Source: Rhizobium acidisoli
GTDB lineage: Bacteria > Pseudomonadota > Alphaproteobacteria > Rhizobiales > Rhizobiaceae
Length of the DNA: 64,000 nucleotides
Assembly: GCF_002531755.2 (NCBI RefSeq)
Contig: NZ_CP034998.1
Span: 4,470,501-4,534,500, forward strand
Reading direction: 5' to 3'
This document shows positions 52,027-60,137 of the stretch, piece after piece; within the stretch, counting starts at the first letter, position 1, and every line of letters begins with the position of its first letter. Position numbers and translations under genes: made by a program. The notes below the pieces were generated by a model that was given only the letters and a program-made list of their open reading frames with translations, had not been told where the DNA came from and searched no databases.

Positions 52027-52608
52027 TCACCCCCGCCAGTCTTCGATGGGTGTCCAGTCGCATGTCAGGGCCTGATCCGCAAGGCCGAAAGCATAGAGAT
52101 TGCCGCCGCCGGCCGGCTGGTCGCGGTCACGGGCGATCGGCCTGCCGGCGAGATGGCATTTGAGCAGCGTGCCGACGCCGCCATGGCCGACGAAGGCGAT
52201 CGGGGCTGCCGCATCATGCGTGGCAAGAACGGTCTTCACCGCCTCGACGATACGGGCTTGCGCGTCGGCGGCGCGCTCCCAGCCTTTGAAGCTTTCTTCC
52301 GGATGGGCGAAGAACCAGTTGGCCGCTTCTTCGAATTGCGGCGGCGGCAGGAAGCCGGTGGCCGAACGGTCGTTCTCGTGCATGCCGTGGACGATCTCGA
52401 TCTTCGTGCCGGAGGCTTCCGCCAGAATTTCGGCCGTTTCGATCGCCTTTGTCTCGTCGCTGGAGATGATGCGCCGCAATTGCCGCGCCCAGCCACTCTC
52501 GGCCGCTTTTCGCGCACGCGCCGCGCCGACATCGGAAAGCCCCCATTTCGGCACCGGCACGTCGGCATCGATCTTGACTTGCGGATGGGTGATATAGAGT
52601 CCGAACAT
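52027..52608 (-). CDS. Histidine-phosphatase-superfamily protein, degenerate
   Basis: The 193-residue protein has the phosphoglycerate-mutase-like fold, but the RHG nucleophile motif reads THP at 7-9 (LYITHPQVK): His8 is kept and Arg is lost. The following arginine of the SSDxxRAxxTA motif is Lys54 (SSDETKAIETAE). His77-Glu78 (MHEND) and His142 (FVGHGG) are intact. Such divergence suggests altered phosphate binding or a non-catalytic role. It sits between pyrF and pmtA. Confidence 0.8.
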   Translation of the reverse strand: MFGLYITHPQVKIDADVPVPKWGLSDVGAARARKAAESGWARQLRRIISSDETKAIETAEILAEASGTKIEIVHGMHENDRSATGFLPPPQFEEAANWFFAHPEESFKGWERAADAQARIVEAVKTVLATHDAAAPIAFVGHGGVGTLLKCHLAGRPIARDRDQPAGGGNLYAFGLADQALTCDWTPIEDWRG

Positions 52609-53207
52609 CAGCCGCGCCTATAGATCCAGAGCTGCGCCGGCGGAATGTTGCGCATGACGAAGTCGAAATGCTGAATATGGTAGCGGTCGGGATTGGCGGC
52701 GATCGGCGAGATCGCGCCATAGGAGATCTGCACCACCGGCCGGCCGGCCGGCAGGCGGTCGAGCAGGCTTTCGAGCAGCGAGACGCGCATCGCCATCGGA
52801 AAATTCAGCAGCGGAATGCAGGAAATGACGCAATCGAACGTCTGGTCGCCGAAGGTGCCAAGCGTGGTCTTGAGATCGAAGGCATCGCCGTTGATGAAGT
52901 GCACGCCGGGATAGGCGCGCAGCAGATGCTGGTGGAAATCCGTCGAATATTCGATCGCGACCAGATTGTCCGGCTTCACGCCGCGGCCAAGAATGGCTTT
53001 AGTGATCGCGCCGGTGCCAGGCCCGAGCTCGAGCACCGGTAGCCCGGAATGCATGTCGATGACGCTTGCCATGCGTTTGGCGGTGATCGAGGAGGTCGGC
53101 ACGATCGAGCCGACCGTCTTCGGCCCCTGCATCATGCCCCGGAAGAAACGGATTTCTTCATCGAATCTCTTCCCGAGCTGTTCCTTGACCTTGACCCTTA
53201 AGCGCAT
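52608..53207 (-). CDS. pmtA: Phosphatidylethanolamine N-methyltransferase (PmtA type)
   Basis: The 199-residue class I SAM methyltransferase has SIVPTSSITAKRMASVID near the start and LELGPGTGAITKAIL (SAM loop, about 59-73), with VISCIPLLNFP. This matches rhizobial PmtA, which makes phosphatidylcholine from phosphatidylethanolamine for the membrane; in rhizobia this lipid is needed for symbiosis. The gene overlaps the phosphatase start by one base. PmtA next to pyrF is the known rhizobial arrangement as I recall it. Confidence 0.88.
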   Translation of the reverse strand: MRLRVKVKEQLGKRFDEEIRFFRGMMQGPKTVGSIVPTSSITAKRMASVIDMHSGLPVLELGPGTGAITKAILGRGVKPDNLVAIEYSTDFHQHLLRAYPGVHFINGDAFDLKTTLGTFGDQTFDCVISCIPLLNFPMAMRVSLLESLLDRLPAGRPVVQISYGAISPIAANPDRYHIQHFDFVMRNIPPAQLWIYRRG

Positions 53208-53302
53208 TCTCCACCCATCCGCATGTTGATCGACTGTCTTAATATGCCGCTTGTCGCTGTCGGGACAAGGATTTTCGCAACGAGGATACCGGCATCAACA
53301 GC

Positions 53303-54214
53303 TCATGCGGCTTCCGGCGCCGAACGCGGCATGAGATCAGCAAGCCTTTGGCAAAGATGATCGGCGTCGATAGGCGCGCGCAGCTTCTTGTCGGTATTGT
53401 CGAAATAGAGATAGACGTCGCGGCCCTTGTCGGACGCTGCGAGCGGCGCCAGCACCCGCGTCGCATTTTTCGGTTCAACGCCGGTTGCCCAGGCGCGGAT
53501 GCGTTCGGCCCATAGATCGAGAGCCTCGTCCTCATAGCCGCTGACATAGAGTTGTTCGGAACCATGCAGGCGGCAATAGATGAAATCGGCGGTGATATCC
53601 ATCAGCAATGGCCATTCCACTGTGTCGGCTGAGACGAGAGCGACATTATGTCGCCGGAGCATTTCGATGAAGTCAGGCGAGCGGAAACTGTCGTGGCGGA
53701 TTTCCAGTGCGTGGCGGATCGGCTGATCGCCGTCGCTTTGAAGCCAGGCCCGTCCCTTGACATGCCCGTCATGCCGCTTGGCGAGTGCTGTTGCCGCATC
53801 GCGGTCCTGCGGCAGCAGCGCCAGGAAATTCTCGAAAAGATCGGCATCGAAAGCCATGTTCGGCGGGAATTGCCAGAGGATCGGCCCAAGCTTGGGCCCG
53901 AGCCGCAAGAGGCCGGAAGCGAAGAAATTGGCGAGGGCCGTCTCGATCTCGCGCAGCCGCAGCATATGGGTGATGAAGCGCGGTCCCTTGACCGCGAAGA
54001 CGAAATCGTCGGGCGTTTCGTCGCGCCAGCGGCCGAAGCTTTCGGAACGCTGCAGGCTGTAGAAGGTGCCGTTGATCTCGATCGACGGGAAATGCCGGGC
54101 GGCGTAGGAAAGCTCCTGCTTCTGCGGCAGGTCTTCGGGATAGAACTGCCCGCGCCAGGGCGCATAGGTCCAGCCGGATACGCCGATGCGCACCGTTCCC
54201 GCCTTTTTCATCAT
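53303..54214 (-). CDS. DUF72-family protein
   Basis: The 303-residue TIM-barrel-like protein belongs to DUF72: VRIGVSGWTYAPWRGQFYPEDLP, FPSIEINGTFYSLQ, FAVKGPRFITHM, LGPILWQFPPNM and DVYLYFDNTDKKLRAP are the family segments. The function is unknown. GGAGG stands 4 bases before the ATG at 54214; a GTG six codons upstream is not needed. The gene lies between pmtA and dnaN on the same strand. Confidence 0.9.
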   Translation of the reverse strand: MMKKAGTVRIGVSGWTYAPWRGQFYPEDLPQKQELSYAARHFPSIEINGTFYSLQRSESFGRWRDETPDDFVFAVKGPRFITHMLRLREIETALANFFASGLLRLGPKLGPILWQFPPNMAFDADLFENFLALLPQDRDAATALAKRHDGHVKGRAWLQSDGDQPIRHALEIRHDSFRSPDFIEMLRRHNVALVSADTVEWPLLMDITADFIYCRLHGSEQLYVSGYEDEALDLWAERIRAWATGVEPKNATRVLAPLAASDKGRDVYLYFDNTDKKLRAPIDADHLCQRLADLMPRSAPEAA

Positions 54215-54292
54215 CGGATCCTCCGTTTTCACAGGAGGAGCAACCCTCCACTTAACAGGAGGAAAAACGGAGACGGATGGCCTTCGTTCCCG

Positions 54293-55411
54293 TCAGACGC
54301 GCATCGGCATCAGCACGTAAAGCGCATCGTCGCCGGCCGTGTCGCGGATCAGCGTCGGCGAACCGGCATCGGCAAGCAGGAAGATCGCTTCCTCGCCGGA
54401 AAGCTGCGCGGTGATGTCGAGCAGGTATTTGGCATTGAAGCCGATTTCCATCGCATCCGTGTCGTAGCCGACGGCGACTTCTTCCGTGGCGCTGCCGGAA
54501 TCCGGATTGTTGACGGTCAGCATCAGCTGTCCCTCGGACAGCGCCAACTTCACGGCACGGCCGCGTTCGGAGGAAATTGTGGAGACGCGGTCGACGGCCT
54601 GGGCGAAGGTCGTGCAATCGACGCGCATTTCCTTGTCGTTGCCGGTGGGGATGACCCGCTGGTAATCCGGGAAGGTGCCGTCGATCAGTTTCGAGGTCAT
54701 GACGATCGAGCCGATCGTCAGCCGGATCTTGGCGTCGGAGACCTCGACGGTCACCGTCACCTCCGGATTGTCGACCAGCTTCTGCAACTCGCCGACCGTC
54801 TTGCGCGGAATGATGATGCCGGGCATGCCTTCGGAGCCGGAGGGTGCATCGACATCGGCGCGCGCCAGCCGATGGCCGTCGGTGGCGACTGCCCGGAGCT
54901 TCAGCTCGCCCTTGCTCTCGATCGTGTGGAAAAAGATGCCGTTGAGATAATAGCGCGTCTCCTCGGTCGAGATCGCAAACTGCGTGCGGTCGATCAGCAT
55001 CTTCAGATCGGTCGCCTTCAGCTTGAAGGAATGCGTGAAGGTGCCGGCAGTCAGATCCGGGAAATCGGATTCCGGCAGGCACTGCAGCGAGAATTTCGAG
55101 CGGCCGGACTGCACGGTCATCGAGCCGCCATCGCTGCTGGTGGCGAGCAGCACTTCCGAGCCGTCGGGAAGCTTGCGCACGATATCGTAGAGAAGGTGGG
55201 CCGGAACGGTGGTGGCGCCTGATTGTTCGACGCTTGCCGGCGTCGCCTCGGTGATTTCGAGGTCGAGGTCGGTCGCCTTCATGTCGAGGTTCTGGCCGTC
55301 GGCCTTGAGCAATACGTTGGACAGGATCGGGATCGTGTTGCGACGTTCGACCACGCGGTGCACGTGGTTCAGCGATTTCAACAGGTTTGACCGCTCAATA
55401 GTAATACGCAT
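54293..55411 (-). CDS. dnaN: DNA polymerase III beta subunit (sliding clamp)
   Basis: The 372-residue processivity clamp loads onto DNA as a dimer ring. It has three homologous domains: N-terminal (about 1-120, ERSNLLKSLNHVHRVVERRNTIPILSNVLLK), middle (about 130-245, RYYLNGIFFHTIESK; HRLARADVD) and C-terminal (about 250-372, ending DALYVLMPMRV). The length is normal. The gene is not beside dnaA here, as usual in rhizobia. It is divergent from rsmI. Confidence 0.98.
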   Translation of the reverse strand: MRITIERSNLLKSLNHVHRVVERRNTIPILSNVLLKADGQNLDMKATDLDLEITEATPASVEQSGATTVPAHLLYDIVRKLPDGSEVLLATSSDGGSMTVQSGRSKFSLQCLPESDFPDLTAGTFTHSFKLKATDLKMLIDRTQFAISTEETRYYLNGIFFHTIESKGELKLRAVATDGHRLARADVDAPSGSEGMPGIIIPRKTVGELQKLVDNPEVTVTVEVSDAKIRLTIGSIVMTSKLIDGTFPDYQRVIPTGNDKEMRVDCTTFAQAVDRVSTISSERGRAVKLALSEGQLMLTVNNPDSGSATEEVAVGYDTDAMEIGFNAKYLLDITAQLSGEEAIFLLADAGSPTLIRDTAGDDALYVLMPMRV

Positions 55412-55659
55412 GGAATGCTACCGCTTTCGACCGTGACTGTCCGGGCGCATCGAGCACCCGAAGAATGCTTTCCCGGCCTGAGACCGGGGGAGTGGACGGG
55501 CAAAATGGCAGACTTCAGCATCGGATTGCAAGAGGCATGCAGGGCCGAACGCCTGCATTTGCGGTTTTCCAGAGCAATTCTCACAGAAATCCGAACCCTT
55601 GCCGAACCCTTGCCGCTCGCCCATAAAGGCGCGATGACGGCGGGACGAAAGCAAATGGC

Positions 55660-56577
55660 ATGAATGAGGAAACGACAGAGCAGGCCGCCACCCGGCGAAG
55701 CTTCCGCCTGCACAATATGGCGGTGCCGGCGCGGCCGCTGGAGCCGGCGCTTTATCTGGTCGCCACTCCGATCGGCAATCTCGGCGATATCACACTGCGG
55801 GCGCTGGAAACGCTCGCCGGCGCCGATGTGCTCGCCTGTGAGGATACGCGCGTCACCCGCGTGCTGCTCGACCGCTACGGCATCCAGAACCGCCCCTTCG
55901 CCTATCACGAATACAATGCCGACGAGGCCGGCCCGCGATTGTTGCAGGCGCTGGAGGCCGGCCGCTCGGTGGCGCTGGTCTCCGATGCCGGCACGCCGCT
56001 GGTCTCCGATCCCGGCTATCGGCTGGCGCAGCAGGCGATTGCGGCAGGTTACCGCGTCATCCCCATTCCCGGCGCCTCGGCGCCGCTCGCAGCCCTTGTC
56101 GGCTCCGGCCTGCCGAACGATGCCTTCCTCTTCGCCGGCTTCCTGCCGGTCAAGGACAAGGCCCGCCGCGATCGTCTGGGTGAACTCGCCGCAGCCCCGG
56201 CGACGCTGATCTTCTTTGAATCGCCGCATCGCATCGGCGCCACGCTGCTTGCCGCCGCCGATGTGCTGGGCACTGCGCGGCCCGCCTCCGTCTGCCGCGA
56301 GCTGACCAAGACCTATGAGGAGTTCCGCCGCGGCACGCTTGGCGAGCTTGCCGCACACTATCAGCAGGTGGAAAACGTCAAGGGCGAGATCGTCCTCGTC
56401 GTCGGCCCGCCGGAGCCTGTGGAAACGCCCGAGGCCGATGTCGAAGCGGTGCTGGCCGATCTCTCAAAGACCATGCCGACGGCCAAGGCCGCGACCGAGG
56501 CGGCCCGCCTCACCGGCCTGCCGCGCAAGGTACTCTACCAGCGCCTGCTGGAGCTGAAGGGAGCCGATGGCCGATAA
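55660..56577 (+). CDS. rsmI: 16S rRNA (cytidine(1402)-2'-O)-methyltransferase
   Basis: The 305-residue tetrapyrrole-methylase-fold enzyme methylates C1402 of 16S rRNA. ALYLVATPIGNLGDITLRALETL, ACEDTRVTRVLL, SDAGTPLVSDPGYRL, PGASAPLAALVGSGLPNDAFLFAGFLP and FFESPHRI are all conserved. An N-terminal extension of about 30 residues is common in alphaproteobacteria. Its last 11 bases overlap yraN, so the two are coupled. Confidence 0.96.
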   Translation: MNEETTEQAATRRSFRLHNMAVPARPLEPALYLVATPIGNLGDITLRALETLAGADVLACEDTRVTRVLLDRYGIQNRPFAYHEYNADEAGPRLLQALEAGRSVALVSDAGTPLVSDPGYRLAQQAIAAGYRVIPIPGASAPLAALVGSGLPNDAFLFAGFLPVKDKARRDRLGELAAAPATLIFFESPHRIGATLLAAADVLGTARPASVCRELTKTYEEFRRGTLGELAAHYQQVENVKGEIVLVVGPPEPVETPEADVEAVLADLSKTMPTAKAATEAARLTGLPRKVLYQRLLELKGADGR

Positions 56578-56935
56578 CGATCGCACCGCCCTGAAAAGGA
56601 AGGCGCTGCGCCGGGGCCTGATGTCGGAATATGTCGCCGCCGTCTTTCTGATGCTGAAGGGTTATCGCATCCTGGCGCTGCGCCACCGCACCCGGCTCGG
56701 CGAGATCGACATTATTGCCCGCAAAGGCGATCTCGCCGTCTTCGTCGAGGTCAAGGCCCGCCATGGTGAGGCCGCGGCCGTCGATGCCGTCTCCGTCATC
56801 GCGCAAAAGCGCATACGGGCGGCAAGCGATCTCTGGCTCGCCCGCCAGGCGGACCAGGCCCAGCTTTCCCAACGTTACGATATTGTCGCGGTCATGCCGG
56901 GCCGGCTGCCGCGGCATTTTCCCGATGCCTTCTGA
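56567..56935 (+). CDS. yraN: UPF0102-family YraN nuclease-like protein
   Basis: The 122-residue protein has a restriction-endonuclease-like core: GLMSEYVAAVFLMLKGYRILALRHRTRLGEIDIIARKGD, then VFVEVKAR with the E-x-K metal ligands. The rsmI-yraN pairing is widespread. It overlaps the rsmI stop by 11 bases. In related genomes gshB follows; here a cupin gene and a sugar transport cassette come first. Confidence 0.95.
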   Translation: MADNDRTALKRKALRRGLMSEYVAAVFLMLKGYRILALRHRTRLGEIDIIARKGDLAVFVEVKARHGEAAAVDAVSVIAQKRIRAASDLWLARQADQAQLSQRYDIVAVMPGRLPRHFPDAF

Positions 56936-57053
56936 CCTCTCTTTCAACTGAACACTTTCCCAATCGTTAAACTTTTAGTCCCCGCGTGAACCAGGTCCTT
57001 ACGACTGTCTGCTACCTCAAATCGCGGTAGGGATAGTAATTGGGGGTTGTTTC

Positions 57054-57557
57054 ATGGCCTGGAAGCTGATGCTTGCAAGTGCGGTCGCCATGGCTGCGCG
57101 CTCGGTGCCTTATGCCGTGGTGAAGCCGGCCGGGAAATCCTTCGTCGCGCATGCGAGCGATCTCTTGCCGCTGAAGTCGACGCCGATCAATCCAGACTGG
57201 ATCGTCAGCGGCAATCCGCAGGCCCGCACCGCAGAACATTCGCGCGGTCACGACGAGGCCTCGCTGACGGCGATCTGGGATTGCACATCAGGTGAATTCC
57301 GCTGGTATTTCGGCTGGGACGAGACCGTGATGATCCTCGAAGGCGAGGTTCATATCACCGCCGAGGACGGCACCGAACGCACGCTCTCAGCCGGCGATGT
57401 CGCCTTTTTCGCTGGCGGCACCTGGGCGAGCTGGCGGGTCGACAATTACGTCCGCAAGGTTGCCTTCCTGCGCAAGCCTTTCCCCAAGCCCTTGGCGATC
57501 GCCTATCGCCTCCGCAACATGCTGCGCAATGGCGGCAATCAGGGCATCGCCGCCTGA
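57054..57557 (+). CDS. Cupin-domain protein
   Basis: The 167-residue protein has a cupin barrel (about 80-140: WDCTSGEFRWYFGWDETVMILEGEVHI, TLSAGDVAFFAGGTWASWRVDNYVRKVAF) of the DUF861/EutQ-like group, which binds small ligands or metals. The N-terminus may be a weak membrane anchor (MLASAVAMAARSVPY). The hairpin at 57590-57655 follows it. The function is unknown; it converges on the LacI gene. Confidence 0.82.
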   Translation: MAWKLMLASAVAMAARSVPYAVVKPAGKSFVAHASDLLPLKSTPINPDWIVSGNPQARTAEHSRGHDEASLTAIWDCTSGEFRWYFGWDETVMILEGEVHITAEDGTERTLSAGDVAFFAGGTWASWRVDNYVRKVAFLRKPFPKPLAIAYRLRNMLRNGGNQGIAA

Positions 57558-57589
57558 GAATTTCCGGCGACTATGCTTTTTGTTTTTGC

Positions 57590-57659
57590 GCAATTCCCGG
57601 CAAGAGCGCTTCGCGCTTTGCCTGGGAAACCGCTTCACACTTTTCCTGGAATTGCTTTT
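57590..57659. repeat. Palindromic element between cupin and LacI genes
   Basis: Outer arms GCAATTCC (57590-57597) and GGAATTGC (57648-57655) enclose an inner hairpin GGCAA-GAGCGC-TT-CGCGCTTTGCC (57599-57621). TTTT follows at 57656-57659 and overlaps the TAA stop of the LacI gene. It looks like a rhizobial intergenic repeat used as a bidirectional terminator. Confidence 0.6.
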
Positions 57660-58680
57660 AATCCGGCTGAGGCGGGGCGGTCGTTTCCCCCTCTAAAACC
57701 TCGCAGGCAAACAGGATCGGATCGTCGAGTTCGGGCGCGGTCTGCTTGTTCAGCAGAACGGCGACCGCGGCGGCGGCGACGTCCTGGATCGGCTGCTTCA
57801 CCGTCGTCAGGCGCGGCGTCGTCATGCTAGCAAGCGGGATACCGTCGAAGCCGACGATGGAAAGGGCTGCAGGAACCGGAATTCCCAGATCATGCGCCGC
57901 CCGCATGCAGCCGATCGCCTGCTGGTCCGAACTGGCAAAGATCGCCGTCGGCCGCTCGTTGCGCGCCCGCGCCAGAAGATAATTTCCCGCCGAACGGCCG
58001 CTCTCATAGTCGAAAGCCGCCTCGGCAATCAGCGGCGGTCCGGCCATTGTCGCGCCGCCGTCCGCCTGCTCCCCCGCCTGTTCGATTGCGTCGAGATAAC
58101 CCCTGAGGCGGTCATTGGCGGGGACGGAGTGTCCGGGTCCTGAGATGAAGCCGATGCGGCGATGGCCGAGTTTCAGAAGGTGCTCGACACCCAAGCGAAC
58201 GCCATTGCGGTGATCGGCGGCAATGCCGGAATATCCGGGCATCAGACGGTCGACGACGACGATCGGCAATCCTTTCGGCAGCTTGATCGTATGGAAATCA
58301 TTGCTGGGAACGAGAATGATGCCGTCGACCTTCCGGCTCGTCAGCTGCTTGATCCGATCGGCCTCCTTGGCCGCATGATCGAGCGAGGTCATGACGATGA
58401 TATTATAGCCGTGATTGGCCGCCGCCTGCTCCGCCGATTGCACGAGTTCGGAGAAGAACGGATTGGTCAGATCCGGGATGACGATGCCGATCAGGCGGCT
58501 GACCTTGCTGCGCATGCTTCTTGCCGACGGGTCGGGCAGATAACCCAGGTCCTTGATGATCTCTCCGACCCGCGCCCGCAATTCCTTGGTCACCGAGGGA
58601 TGATCGTTCAAGACTCGGGAAACGGTGCCGGTGGAAACACCCGCGAGCCTGGCAACGTCCCTGATTCCGACCTTTGACAT
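57658..58680 (-). CDS. LacI-family transcriptional repressor
   Basis: The 340-residue repressor has an N-terminal LacI HTH (about 4-26: VGIRDVARLAGVSTGTVSRVLN, then HPSVTKELRARV) and a periplasmic-binding-protein-like core (about 60-330: GIVIPDLTNPFFSELV, GIILVPSNDF, GFISGP, FASSDQQAIGC, VGFDGIPLASM). It is divergent from the sugar ABC genes, with two identical 14-base operators in the gap, so a sugar or its catabolite should relieve repression. Confidence 0.95.
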   Translation of the reverse strand: MSKVGIRDVARLAGVSTGTVSRVLNDHPSVTKELRARVGEIIKDLGYLPDPSARSMRSKVSRLIGIVIPDLTNPFFSELVQSAEQAAANHGYNIIVMTSLDHAAKEADRIKQLTSRKVDGIILVPSNDFHTIKLPKGLPIVVVDRLMPGYSGIAADHRNGVRLGVEHLLKLGHRRIGFISGPGHSVPANDRLRGYLDAIEQAGEQADGGATMAGPPLIAEAAFDYESGRSAGNYLLARARNERPTAIFASSDQQAIGCMRAAHDLGIPVPAALSIVGFDGIPLASMTTPRLTTVKQPIQDVAAAAVAVLLNKQTAPELDDPILFACEVLEGETTAPPQPD

Positions 58681-58830
58681 GATTGAAATAGATGCCCTTC
58701 ATCTTCGCCTGCGCAACACGCCCGAGGGCGCCTGATCCTGGCTTCCAGCTAATGGTCTTCAGGCCCCTAGTCAAAGGGCCGTGTCTCGGTTCCGGCGGCG
58801 GAACATCAGAGCAGCGCCAGCCCGAACACA

Positions 58831-58959
58831 TGGAAACGGTTCATCGTGCGCATGTCAATATGCGTTAAGCGTTGCAATGCGGCTCGCTCTATGGCGCAGT
58901 TTTGGCTGCTTGACAATTTTCGGAGGCGTGTTACCCATTTGGCGTTGGAAACGGTTCAT
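58831..58959. promoter_or_regulatory. Two identical LacI operators upstream of the ABC cassette
   Basis: TGGAAACGGTTCAT occurs at 58831-58844 and 58946-58959, in the same orientation, 115 bases apart (about eleven helical turns). The core is an imperfect LacI-type palindrome. The first lies nearer the lacI gene and the second just before the transport genes, which suits DNA looping. Confidence 0.75.
58910..58937 (+). promoter_or_regulatory. Predicted promoter of the sugar ABC cassette
   Basis: TTGACA at 58910-58915 is a perfect -35 box; TACCCA at 58932-58937 is a weak -10 after a 16-base spacer. The second LacI operator (58946-58959) overlaps the expected start of transcription, the classic repressor position. 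Confidence 0.55.
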
Positions 58960-59012
58960 TTGCCGCGGGCAACTCAGATGGAGCTGAGCCCAGGGCCGTT
59001 CGGGAGGAAAAA

Positions 59013-59996
59013 ATGTCCAATTTTAAGCGTGAATCCGTCTTGATCAATGCACCGCGCCGTGCGGCCTTGAAGCTCGGCCTCGCCGGCACTCTGGTGCTGG
59101 CGCTGTCCTGCAGCGTATCGCCGGCCTTTGCGGCCGAGAAGCCGAAGGTCGGCCTGATCATGAAATCCTTGTCGAATGAGTTCTTCAAGCAGATGAAGGC
59201 CGGCGCCGATAAATATGCGGCCGAGAACAAGGACAAGTTCGATTTCAAAGCCGTCGGCATGAAAGACGAGCGTGACTTCGCCTCGCAGGTCGACGCCGTC
59301 GAGAACTTCGTCACCCAGAAATACGATATCATCGTCGTCGCACCGGCCGATTCAAAGGCAATGGCAACGCCGCTGGCAAAGGCGGTCAAGGCTGGCGTCA
59401 AGGTCATCAATATCGACGTGCCGCTCGATGCCGATGCCAAGAAGAAGGCCGGTATCGATCTGGCTTTCTTCGGTCCTGACAACAAGGAAGGCGCAAAGCT
59501 TGCCGGCGATGCGCTTGCCAAGGATCTGGGTCCCGGCGCCAAGGTGGTCATCCTCGAGGGCAACCCCGAGGCCGACAATGCCAAGGAGCGCAAGGAAGGC
59601 TTCATGGACTCCGTCAAATCGGGCAAGCTCGAGCTTCTCGACAGCAAGACCGCCCATTGGGAGACCGAAGAAGCCAACACCGTCATGACGAATTTCCTGA
59701 CGAAGTATAAGGATATTCAAGGCGTGATGGCGGCCAACGACTCCATGGCGCTCGGCGTCGTCAAGGCCCTCGATGCGGCCGGCCAGGCCGGCAAGATCAA
59801 GGTCGTCGGCTTCGACAACATCCCGCCGGTTCAGCCGCTGATCAAGGATGGCAAGATGCTCGCCACCGTCGAGCAGTACGGCGCGCAGATGGCCGTCATG
59901 GGCATCGACTATGGCATGCGGGAACTTGCCGGCGAAAAATTCACCGGCTGGGTCAAGACCGACGTCAAGCTCGTCACCTCTGCCGATCTGAAATAA
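59013..59996 (+). CDS. Sugar ABC transporter substrate-binding protein (CUT2 type)
   Basis: The 327-residue periplasmic protein has a signal peptide (about 1-40, ending SPAFA, with a preceding RR-AALK) and a ribose-binding-like type 1 periplasmic-binding-protein fold: VGLIMKSLSNEFFKQMKAGA, IIVVAPADSKAMATPLAKA, DIQGVMAANDSMALGVVKAL and KVVGFDNIPPVQPLIKDGK. GGGAGG lies 5 bases before the ATG. It is followed by a perfect hairpin before the ATPase gene. The sugar cannot be told. Confidence 0.92.
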   Translation: MSNFKRESVLINAPRRAALKLGLAGTLVLALSCSVSPAFAAEKPKVGLIMKSLSNEFFKQMKAGADKYAAENKDKFDFKAVGMKDERDFASQVDAVENFVTQKYDIIVVAPADSKAMATPLAKAVKAGVKVINIDVPLDADAKKKAGIDLAFFGPDNKEGAKLAGDALAKDLGPGAKVVILEGNPEADNAKERKEGFMDSVKSGKLELLDSKTAHWETEEANTVMTNFLTKYKDIQGVMAANDSMALGVVKALDAAGQAGKIKVVGFDNIPPVQPLIKDGKMLATVEQYGAQMAVMGIDYGMRELAGEKFTGWVKTDVKLVTSADLK

Positions 59997-60023
59997 TCGG
60001 GATTTCCGACGACAGGACAAAGA

Positions 60024-60046
60024 GGCGCCGGCTTGCTGCCGGCGCC
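60024..60046 (+). promoter_or_regulatory. Perfect hairpin between binding-protein and ATPase genes
   Basis: GGCGCCGGC-TTGCT-GCCGGCGCC, a 9-bp perfect stem with a 5-base loop and no U-tract, lies 28 bases after the binding-protein stop. Such hairpins protect the upstream message and raise binding-protein levels over the membrane components. Confidence 0.65.
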
Positions 60047-60137
60047 AACGACTACCAACCGATCGACGCGTTGATTGCTCCGGAGGAGGCTTGTTTCGAG
60101 CCTCTCCGATGCGCCTTCCGTGGAGGATCGCCTAATC

